A stretch of 64,000 bases of DNA from Patiria miniata (lineage: Eukaryota > Echinodermata > Asteroidea > Valvatida > Asterinidae): the NCBI RefSeq assembly GCF_015706575.1, contig NW_024037059.1, positions 37,609,058 through 37,673,057 on the forward strand, written 5' to 3'. The position numbers and the translations under genes are program-made. The notes beneath the pieces were generated by a model. That model saw only the letters and a list, made by a program, of their open reading frames with translations. It searched no databases and was not told the origin of the DNA. Of the stretch, positions 12,301 to 24,300 are shown piece after piece; position 1 is the first letter of the stretch; each line of letters begins with the position of its first letter.

Positions 12301-15300
12301 CATGGGAAAAAAACGGGAAAAGGGTAAGGAGGGAAAAATGTATCGGAATATCATGGGAAAAAAACGGGAAAAGTGTAAGGCAGCTTCTGGAAAAAGTACA
12401 GGTTTCCGGATGAATGCTAAACAGCCGTGGAAAGATATATACTTGGAATTGGATGAGAAGGAAGTACATGAAGGTCTTTGCTTTGAACTTTTTTTTGAGA
12501 AGGTACGTGTCACTCGAAGAAACTTGGTGAATATTCAGGAAAAAAAGTGGAAATAGATATGGGGGAAGGTCCTGGAAATAAAAAAGGGTCTTGGGGAAAG
12601 TTAACTTTGTGGAATAATGCATTTTATAAAAATCACAAACAAATCACGAAGTATTAAAAAAAAAAATGAATTTTTTTTTTTTTTTTTTTTAACATTTGAT
12701 ACTTGGGAAACTTGTGATTGAAAAAAATGACCTGGGAAACAGTTCATGCAGAAAATTTTGAAAAATCAATTCGGACAATGGTTAACGTTCTCAGAAGTCG
12801 ACGCAAGAATGTCCTGAAATTTAAAGAAAAATTCACGCTTATTCAAGTTCCATAATTATTTTCATATTAAACAGACAATAGCATTACACCTTTTCACTTC
12901 ATTTTTTTCCCTATTTTTCTTTTTTTTCCCCCTCATTTTTCCTCATTTTTGCTAATTTTTCCGGCTGTTATTCCAGGAATGACACCATCGATGTTCCGGA
13001 GGATCCAGACGCGGAAGGAGTCCTGTTTGACGGGAACGGCTACATCGTACTGGACAAGGAAGGCGGCTTCAATCCCCGCTTCACCTCCATGACCATCGCC
13101 TTCAGGACCTACGCTGCAAACGGCCTGCTGTTCTTCATGGGCGACCAGGTGGAATTTTTGTTGTTATATTTTTTGATTTTTTTTGATTTTATTTATTTTG
13201 ACGTGATCTGTTTTTTTTTTCTCCGGACAAGTTTCAGAGTTGATACAGGATTTTAAATCAGTAGATCTCTTCTCCATTGTAAAAAAAAACGAAATAAGAA
13301 AAACCCCCAGAAATTAACAAAATTAGAATAGAAAAACTGAGTTTCCTGTTTTACTCATTTGTGGTTTCCTAAGTGACACATTGCAACCCAAACACAGAAT
13401 TGTTAAAACAAACAAAAAAATGGAAGGAGACAATTTATTGTTGTTGTGCAGGGCAAGTATTTCGCCATTGAGCTGAAGGGCGGCCGGGTGCAGTTTGAGT
13501 ACGACCTGGGGACTGGCCCCCTGACTCTCATCACAGACGAGCAGTACAACAACGGGGAGCAGACTAAGGTCCAGGCCAACTTGCGGGGGAATGCGGGAAG
13601 CATGCGAGTAACGTCCTCGAGCAAGTGAGTACCGATTGAGTTTGAGTGAAATGCTGACTCTCCAATTGACCGAATTGACTGAATTGATTAGATTGTTTTA
13701 TTGATTGGAGTGATCAGGTTAATAGTGGGATTGATTGGGTCTAAAGGGTGGAGCAAATTGATTGGTTTGATTTGGGTTTATGGGTTTGCTTGGATTGATA
13801 GGGTTGATTGATTGATTGATTGTTTTGTTTTTAAATGGGTAGCCCATTCAGTGGAATCCACTGATCTCCAATGGGGCCAGTAAAGAGGAGACAATGTGAA
13901 GATATTACAGTTTTAGAGGTGGGAGGAAAAGCCCAAAAGAGTATTCTGAGGAAAACCCACGGAATCAAGCAGGGACTGAAAACCCAATCCACATATTGGC
14001 CCAGGCGGGATTCGAACCAGGGTCACAGCGGTGGAAGGCGAGGAAAGTACCGCTACGCCAACCTGACTAGCTTGATTTGAGTAATCAGATTGATTGGATT
14101 GATGTCATTGACGCCAATGATTGGTTTGATTGAATTGATTTGAATGATAACATTGATCAGGTTGATTAGATTGATTTCATTTTTGCCCCTGTTTTTTTTT
14201 TTCCAGCGATGTGGAAGCAGTATCAGGAGAATCCCCGGGAGATGGCTCCGAGCTAGCCGCTGGAGATTACTTCTACGTGGGTGGCTTGGTGGCAATCCCT
14301 GACGACCTCTTCCCGTAAGTCGGCTGGAAATTTGGACAAATCTCTTGCTTGTTGAACCACGCTATATTCTCCCTTTCTTGTGTTGCTATCCTGAGAACAC
14401 TGTTTATTTCCATGCACTTTACTGATCTCTATATGCCGAGAACTGCATGGAGATTGTAAGCTGAAATCCCCAAAAATAACAGAGATGAAACTTTTCCGAT
14501 TTTAATCGGAAAACCGACTTTTTGAATTTTCCAACGAAATTTCCGATTTTTTTACAGTGTGTCCCACAAAATTTGATTTAGTAAGGATTTTTCTCACAAA
14601 ATGTCATGTTAATTCAATCATAATTTCGAAGAAAAGTCGATGAAAAGTCGATGGAAATGGCACGTTAAATCATCGCGAATGTAGTTTTAATCTCTTTCAC
14701 CAGTCGTTATTGGAGTGTTTCAACGGTAGAAACACAGGCCATAACACTGATCGGAGCCTTCTCCGGCTGGACAAAAGGTTAAACATCGACAGGCGACATG
14801 GAAAAATCACTCTGTGTCGCACGTGCGTGCATGTACTGTACGCAATGATACCAGCGTACGTACCGCACCGTACCGTCTGCTAGCACATGGCCGGTCGGGA
14901 ACGGGTAGCCTTGTGAACGATCCAGTGGATAAAATCATTATGTTGTGCGATTCTCGGAGGTTTCAAATTTAGTTAAACAAAATACAATGCCTTAAAAATC
15001 GTGATGATTATCTCGAGGATAGCCAAGAGAGCATTAGCGAAACATTTCACTGGCATTTGTTAGAAGAGAAAGACGATAATGCCTGATTTTTCCCCACGTA
15101 TGACATGTATGAATGCAAGTGGAGTTGTGTGGTTGAATGGACATGATTGAAGCACCATGAACGGTGCCTTGTCTTTCGGACTTTTCCCTAGACTTTCTCA
15201 AGTAAGAAGTGAACTTCTTTATTGATGACTCCATTACTCTAATCGTGATTCGGGCATTTTATGCAAAGAAAACACTGACCATTTTTTTCATCGTAAAATT

Positions 15301-18300
15301 TTGTTTGAATCGAAAATAAAGCAGGAGTAGGTGTCCGGAAATTGGGCATGAAGTGTATTGTACATGCATGTACGATTGTGTGTAATGCAGCGCGGCCCAG
15401 ATTTCGGACACGTATATTTCTTCGGCATATTTTCCGATATTTTGGCCATATGCCAGTTTCATCTCTGAAAAATAAATCTGCACCTCAAATTGTTACCCAT
15501 GTGGTTGTGTCGTATGCTGCAAGTTACAGGTACATCGAGTGGCCTCCATATTGAGAGGCCCAAAAAGCAACTCATGACAACTTCACTTCTTTGTGCATGG
15601 GGATGGGCGTATGCACAATTAAGCCAGTATGTAGAAATAAGGTGTGTTGTTATGGACACAACTCACTGAAGCTGAACCACCTGAACCACCTCCTTCTCTT
15701 TCTGCAATTTTGTCTCCTAGGTCGGTGACCCGCGTCGGTTTCCGAGGCTGCCTGAGGGAGCTGTCCTTTGGAGCCAACCAGATTGACCCCTTGAAGAACA
15801 GATGGAGTTTTGGTATCTATCCAAACTGTGTAACACAGGTGAGCGGAACCGTTTCATCTCGTCATCCGATGTGAAGTTATACACCAACCCCGTCCCCATG
15901 GCCTTTGAGCTGTGCACACAACTTCCTCTTTGGCCCCCGTACTAGATCATTTGAATATTCCCGAAAAAGTTGGCTGATATAATCTGGCCCAATTTCACCG
16001 CGCTGCTAAGCACAAAAATGTGCTTAGCACATAAATGTGCTTAGCATTAAAAAGTCTGGCGTATAAAAGCAGGTTACCAACCAAAACTCCATGTGATTTT
16101 CATGCTAAGCAAACAACAGCTGAATACCAATCATGAGCAATTTACATCATGTGGAGTTTGGACTGGTAACCTGCTTTTATAAGCCAGACTTTTTTTGTGT
16201 TAAGCAAATTTTGTGCTAAGCAGTGCCGTAAAATTGGCCCCAGAAAACGCTCCGTTCGGGAGGTAAGTTCTGGCGAATTTGCAAGACTGCAATTCAGTGT
16301 TTGTTTCTGGATGTGGTGTGTTGGGTACTAGACTAAAGCTTCTCTTGAAATTCATTGAAAGGGCAGGTATAGCCTCATGCCAAAAAACTTCATTTTTTTC
16401 CCAGAAATTTTGATTTGAGACAATTTTTCATATGTTGAAATTTTGTTTTAATTATAAAATATTTGTGGATTTGTATTTTTTTGTATTTTAGCAGTTAAAA
16501 TTGTTGTAAAATAATTTTTACTCAAATGTCCTTTTTTTCCCCTGTCTTACAATGTATTGCAGAGAGTGGGCCTGGTCTCATTCAACGGTCCCTACGGTGG
16601 TTTCGTGTCACGGACGCCGGTAGATATCAACGGCAACGGTGACGTCATCTTCAGGTTCCGCAGCACGGAGGCCGACGGGGTAATGATGTACATGTCCAGC
16701 GAAGACAAGGTAAGCGTAACAGTAAGCAGAAAATCCCTGTAAGCAAAACATTCTGTGCTTATGGTAAAGCATATCTTACAGGTTAGCAACAAATTTTGGC
16801 CTGTGCACATGTTTTATAAGATATATGCGCGCGCAGGTTTAGCACAGGATTTCTGCACTTCTGCTGCGAGCACAGAATACTGATCATCAGCGCAGTATTC
16901 CGTGGTTAGCAGAGACATTAAATTGGGCCTAGGGTTCAACCGGGCAGTGCCGTCATATAGGATTACCATGTAATGGGCTAATTGGAACACCAAGTGCGTG
17001 AAAAGACTTGCAGTGAATAATCATTATTGATCAATTGAAAAGATGTTGTGGGCTCTTCGGACCAGCTTTACTAGCCGGGCAGTGCTGTTGTATAGGAATA
17101 CCTGATAATAGGCTTAATCCGGCCTATTTGGGTACACCAGATGCATGAAAAGGCTTCCAGTGAATAGCCACTCTGAATCAGTTGAAAGGAATCCTGTGTA
17201 CTCTGGGACCAGCTTTACCAGCCGGGCAGTGCTGTTGTATAGGAATACCTGGTAATAGGCTAAATCTGGCCCATTTGGGTACACCGGATGCGTGAAAAGA
17301 CTTGCAGTGAATGACCACGCTGAATCAGTTGAATAGAATGCTGTGTACTCTGGTACCAGCCTTGCAAGGTTAACCTTGTAATTGTTTTGAATTAATATTT
17401 TTTTCCAGACTCAGTTTGTGGCAGCCATGATCGTCTCAGGCGCGGTGCACGTTGTCGCCGACAGTGGACAAGACAGCATCGAAGTTGTCTCCAACCAGAA
17501 TTCTTACAACGACGGGGAGTGGCACACAGTCACCATCACTAAGAACGCCAGGAAGTGAGTTTTTGGTTTTCCTATAAATCTGTTACCTCTTCGTCCTTGT
17601 CCCATTGAAATTCATCTCTAGAATTAATAATAATAATAATAATTGTGCTTATGTAGCGCTTTCCATCGTATCAACGATCTCAAAGCGCTTTACAATTATT
17701 ACCCCGTTCATCAGGCCATGGGACCACGCGGCAGCCGATATCAGCGCTCAATCGGTCCTCGACCCTCATAGGTACCCATTTATACACCTGGGTGGAGAGA
17801 GGCCATTGTAGTTAAGTGTCTTGCCCAAGGGCACAAACACCATGTTCCTGGCAGGGTTCGACCCACGCACCTTAATGAGTCAAACACCGTAACTACTGGA
17901 CCATGGCGTTCTACATGAGCATTTTTAACTCATTTTTTTCCCCTCATTTATTCTCCCATTCATCAGGCTAACAGTAGTGGTGGACGACTCGGACTCCAAC
18001 TTCAGCCGTTTCCAGAAGAAGGCGATGAGAACAGATGGCTATTTCTTGGTGGGTGGCTTCCCACGCCCTGGCTTCATCGAAGCCGCCATCTTGCCCACGA
18101 CAGACAACTTCATCGGCTGCATATCGGATCTGGCTGTCGGTTTTGAGTAAGTAACTGCCGACGCAGATATCCAGACACTGCCTCACAGGTGCATTGTCCT
18201 TGCTCTTTGACAACTTTTATTTTCTAATCCTAGCAAATTTTCAACTGCTCTATTGTAACAAAGAAAAAAATAAATCCTCCTTTTTTCTATGTAAATTTTT

Positions 18301-21300
18301 TTTTCCTGTGAAAACAGGGTCGTGAACTTCAATGATCAGATCCGCTCGGAGAACAACGCGAATCTGAACGTCTGCCCACTCGGCTCAGCCCATCCCACGA
18401 TCCCGTCCTCCAACACCACGGGGCCTGACATGGGTCCTGTTGCCCCCACCACCGCGCCCGCCCCTGCCATGACCACGCCAGGACCAGCCGAGGGTGCCTG
18501 CAAGCTGCCCAGGGTGGCCGGCGCCGGCGAGCAACTGCCGGAGGACGAGGGGGCCGATCAGTATGGCATCACCAGCTACAGCCGCAAGGAATACCCCGTC
18601 CTGGATGCCGCCTTCAAACGAAAGTGAGTCCATCTCAGGAGGACACTGACAAATTCAGGATCGAGGACATTGACCAAATCAGGAATGAGGACATTGAAAA
18701 TTCAGGAATAAGGACATTGACAAATTCAGGAACGAGGACATTGACCAAATCAGGAACGAGGGCATTGACAATTCAGGAATAAGGACATTGACAAATTCAG
18801 GAACGAGGACATTAACAAATTTAGGAACGAGGACATTGACCAAATCAGGAACGAGGACATTGAAAATTCAGGGACAAGGACATTGACAAATTCAGGAACG
18901 AAGACATTGACATTAAGAAAGGAGGACATGAGGTACGAGGACATTGACAAATTCAGGAACAAGGACATTGACAAATTCAGGAGCAAGGACATTGACAAAT
19001 TCAGGAGCAAGGACATTGACAAATTCAGGAACAAGGACATTGACAAATTCAGGAACAAGGACAGTGACAAATTCAGGAGCAAGGACATTGACAAATTCAG
19101 GAGCAAGGACATTGACCAAATCAGGAACGAGGACATTGACAAATTCAGGAACGAAGATATTGACACATTTAGGAACGAGGACATTGACAAACTCAGGAAT
19201 GAGGACAGTGACAAATTCAGGAACGAAGACATTGACAAATTCAGGAACGAGGAAATTTACAAATTCAGGGACGAGGACATTGATATTCAGAAAGGAGGAC
19301 ATCAGGTACGAGGACAGTGACAGATTCAGGAACGAGGACAGTGACAGATTCAGGAACGAGGACATTGACAACTTCAGGAACGAAGACAGTGACAAATTCA
19401 GGAACGAGGTCATTGACAAATTTAGGGCGTGAAAATCTCTTGAAGCCCAAGTTTCAAAAACGTGATAGTATAAGCACATGAATATCTTCAAATTTGTTTT
19501 TAACTTCTGAAACTTTAAGCCTGATTCATGGATTGTTTTTATTTTTTTGCGAAATGTACAAAGCATTTACCTTTTCCTCTCAAAATTATACCATACCTTT
19601 ACTTTACTTTATAACATATCTTACTTACTCTGAAACCTTGGTGCCTTTTAGCGCATGGAGTCAAACGTGAATGACCAAGGGTAATAATAACCTAGATCAC
19701 AAGGTATTTTTCAAATCGATCTCGCAAACTGCATAGTTTGGCAAATCACATATCTTGTATTATTTCTTGGCTTTTATTTCTATATCCCAAATTTGACAAC
19801 AGCATGGTCATGCAAGTGGAGCTGAAGACAGTGGCCCGTAACGGTCTGATCATGTTCACGTCCGACACCCGACACATCGACTTCACTGCAGTGTACCTGC
19901 GGGACGGCAAAGTGGTCTTCGGTTGGGACTATGGGAGTGGGCCCTTGCTGATAGAGTCACCGGAGAACGTCAACGACGGAAACTGGCACACGGTGAGATT
20001 TGCTTGTTCCCAAGGGCCTGACGCTGGCCTGACCCAAGGGCGATGAGTAAAAAAAGTATAAAGTCCTTTCCGAGCATTTATCTGAAGTTTCCGTGACATG
20101 AAACCACTTAACATAATTTCCCCTGGATGGGATGCTGAGAGGCAAGCGCTGAGAGGTAGAGAGAGGCAGGTGCAAGTAAAGTGGCTAGCCCAAGGACACA
20201 ACATATGGCCAGCAGCAGGATTCGAACCTCTGACACTTGTGATCACGAATCACAGTCCACTGCAGGTTACTCCTTTAGATAGCTGGTAACCATATATGGG
20301 TTGAGGGAGGCAAATGGGGGTGGAGCGGCTTGCCCAAGGACACAACGCATTGCCAGAAGCAGGATTCGAACCTCTGACACTCTGATCACGAATCACATTC
20401 AATTGCAGGTTACTCCTTTAGATAGCTGGTAACCATGTATGGATGGAGGGAGGCAAATGTGGGTTGAGTGGCTTGCCCAAGGACACGACACATGGCCAGC
20501 AGCAGGATTCGAACCTCTGACACTCTGATCATGAATCACAGTCCATTGCAGGTTACTCTGTTAGATAGCTGGTAACCCCATATTGATGGAGGGAGGCAAA
20601 TGAGGGTTGAGTGGCTTGCCCAAGGACACAACGCATGGCCGGCAGCAGGATTCGAACCTCTGACACTCTGATCACGAATCACATTCAATTGCAGGTTACT
20701 CCGTTAGATAGCTGGTAACCATATATTGGTGGAGGGAGGCAAATGGGGGTTGAGTGGCTTGCCCAAGGACACGACACATGACCGGCAGCAGGATTCGAAC
20801 CCCATTAGACGCAAGCATCTCTATTTTACTTAGGCCCTTGTTTGACCTTAACAGAAAATTTACAATTTTAATACTGAAAGGTTAATTAGTTTGTTTTTGT
20901 TTTTTGGTTTCTTGGGGTCAGGTTGTCATGAAACGAGTGGGTGAATTAGGCGAGCTGATCATTGACGGTCAGTTGGTCAATAAGGACGAGATCGCTGGCA
21001 GAAATATCTTCTTGAGGACCACCACGCCCGTCTACATCGGCGGAGTTGACTCGGAAGTCGCAGCCGCCATGAAGGCCAATAAAGTTGATGTAAGCCTCTT
21101 TTACACCTGTTTATTTTTTCTTTATTTCTATTTTCTTTAAGGTTTTTTCTATTGAGAACTTCACAAAATAAGTTTTTGAAACTGCTCAGTTGATATAGTG
21201 AAAATTCTCTCTTTAAAGGTACAGTCCATCATTTGTAATTTGTGCATTTTGTTTGTTTGAAGCAACAAAAGTGATCAAAATCTAAAGAAAGGTGCTGAAC

Positions 21301-24300
21301 AACTAACCTGATGAAGTTTCAGCTCAGCTTGTGCTGTATATTTTGAGAAAAACAGCAGTCTAGGATCTCCATTTCAAATCAAAAGTTGCTGAATCATGTT
21401 TTGAATTGGGCCTCAGTTCAGCGTCCGTGATGTTGCGCACTGATCCGACGAATTGTAGCAACCGCGCGCTTGTGCGTCGTGTCAACCCTTGTGCGCGCTT
21501 CGCCGAATAAAATAACGAACTACTAACGGAAATTTCCTACGGTGCCATTTGAAAGGCCTTCATTCGTTGATTTCTTCAAAATCAACGCTTGCCAGAAAGA
21601 ATAACTTCACAGGGAGTTTAGTCCCCTTACTATCTTTCAACCAGGTATGTTTTTCAACAATAATTACGCCAGTTACTTTTTGGATAGCTGCAAATGATGG
21701 ACTCTGGCTTTAAGTGAGAATTGCCACTGTATCAACTGAGCAGTTTATATACTCTCCAAATATGTATCGATTTTTGCGATGTATTCTTTCAAGAGCTGTG
21801 AAAAAGAGGGTTCACTTTTTGTCTGGACACCCTGTAGATTGGATTCGTGTTCCTGCCTTTAAAGTGTAGAACTTAATGCATTTGATAGAAGTAGAAATCT
21901 CTTGCTTTTTGATTTAAATTTTGTTGTTATTCTGTCTCTCACAAATGTAGCCGTTGTCTCGCGTGAGCTTTGTCGGTTGCCTGCGAGGTTTCATGCTCGG
22001 GCAAGATGCAGCCGACACACCCATCGGTGAACCAGACAACGTCGTTGAGGTGGAGCCTTGCACGGGGATCATCGAGCCAGGAGTGTTCTTCGGCAATGAA
22101 GGGGGATGGCTCGAGCAGAGTAAGCACAGAAAAGATTTGCTTAATAGCAGAGACGGGTTACCAACCAATATGTCATGAGTTGTAATGGTCCCCAGCTTAT
22201 TTTCGGCTAAGCGCATAAATTGGCCAAGCGATATCCTTAAGTTTTGGGCACAGCAAGAAAATAACTTGGACGAAAGAGGTGCCGGCTGGGCACGGCAAGC
22301 CCATAGACCAGTTGTAACATTATTGTACATCGATTGTTTGTTCCGTGTCAAAGAGTTTGATCTTGGCCTTTTTATGCTAATTATAATTTACATATTAACA
22401 TTCGCAGCTTTGGAAACAACTCCGCTGCTGTTTATAAACAGGTTCCCAGCCACTCTGGACACAGGGAAAACTTGGAAACAAGATTCCATTTCTCCAGTCA
22501 GGGAAAACTCGGGGAATTTGGAGGGGAAAAAAAAAACCACCAAAAAAATCTGAGAAAAGTCTGGGAAATTTGACAGTGACCCAGAAGGGAAAGGTTTTCG
22601 CCAGTTGGGCGTATGTGCGTCTCTGTTGCATGTGGTAAGGAAAGGATTGCTATAAGGGCAGAAGGAAGGCCATCCCTTGTCAACAAGTTGCCCGTGAATT
22701 ATCAGTATCTTATTTGCTTTGCTGCAACCAACTCTGGACTTCCCGACAAGCTTGTTATAGTGAAACTATTTCTCATGGAATGGTGGAAATATCTCCTGGA
22801 AATATCTGGGAATTTTGTTTTCGTAAAGTGCTGGGAACCCGGTTTAAATTATTCATCACCCTTTTCTGTCTGTTTCCGGTTTCCATTCCCCAAGGCTTGT
22901 TAAAGTTGGAAATATTTCTCATGGAATGTTGGAAATTTCTATGGGAAATATCCGGGAAAATTGTGAGAATTTTGTATTCATAAAGTGCTGGGAACCCGGT
23001 ATAAATAGTTCATCACCCTTTTCTGTCTGTATTCCATTTACATTCCCCTATGCTCGTTAAGGTTGAAAATATTTCTCCAGGAATGTTGGAAATTTCTCAG
23101 GGAAATATCCGGGAAAACTCTGGGAATTTTGTTTTCATAAAGTGCTGGGAACTCGGCATAAATTATTCATCGCACTGTTCCATCTGTTTCTGGTTTCTAT
23201 TCCCCAAGGCTTTTTAAAGTTGGAAAAGGCTCGTTAAGGTTGAAAATGTTTCTCATGGAATGTTAGAAATTTCTCAGGGAAATATCCGGGAAAACTCTGG
23301 GAATTTTGTTTTCATAAAGTGCTGGGAACCCGGTATAAATTTTTCATCACACTTTTCCATCTGTTTTCCAAGTACATTCCCTAAGGTCCATTAAAGTTGG
23401 AAATATTTCTCATGGGATGTCGGAAAATTTCCGGGAAAACTCTGGAAATTTTGAGTAATGGGAACCCTGTATACAATGTTGTGCTAATTTCTCTATCTGT
23501 TTTCACCTCTTCCATTCCCCTAGTCTCTGCCTACTCTATCGGCAGCACCTTTGAGATGAGGATGTCCATCAAGCCAAGAGTCTCCACGGCTGTCCTGATG
23601 TCCGTCCAAGGCGCTCGCGGGGACTACCTCTCTCTGGAGATGGTGGACGGAGTGGTAAGTCCAATCGGAGCAGTCGCTCTAGCAGTGGCGTAACTAACTA
23701 TTTTTTAACTAACAAATTTGACCAGGGTCGGCGGACGACTCATCTAGCTTGCTCGCATCACAATTATTCTGTTTTCGTCTTTTCTCAGCTGAACCTGCGC
23801 TGTGAGAATGGAGGAGGCCAGATTGTTGCTACCTATGTGCCTCCCGAGGGGACCTTCTTCCTGTGCGACGGCAACTGGCATGACATCCTAGGTACTCCTT
23901 TTGGTTATCTTTCTCTTTACAAAATTTCCGGGTGGTGCAGGGAGTAACATGAACGGCGGTTTGGGGCAGTACCGGGAGCAAAGGGCAGTGTGGTTTGGGG
24001 CGGTACAGGGAGTAACAGGCAGGGTGGTTTGGGGCGGTACAGGTAGTAACAGGCAGGGTGGTTTGGGGCAGTACCGGGAGCAAAGGGCAGTGTGGTTTGG
24101 GGCGGTACAGGGAGTAACAGGCCGGGTGGTTTGGGGCAGTACAGGGAGTAACAGGCAGGGTGGTGTAGGGCAGTACCGGGAGCAAAGGGCAGCATGGTTT
24201 GGGGCGGTACAGGGAGTAACAGGCAGGGTGGTTTGGGGCAATACAGGGAGTAACAGGCAGGGTGGTTTGGGGCAGTACCGGGAGCAAAGGGCAGTGTGGT

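Noticed and set aside
12041-12622. Minus-strand frame of 193 codons
   Set aside because: It runs through the 51-bp tandem repeat and antisense of a laminin exon.
18750-19566. Long open frames on both strands in the laminin intron
   Set aside because: They follow the 24-bp minisatellite exactly and have no splice or start context.
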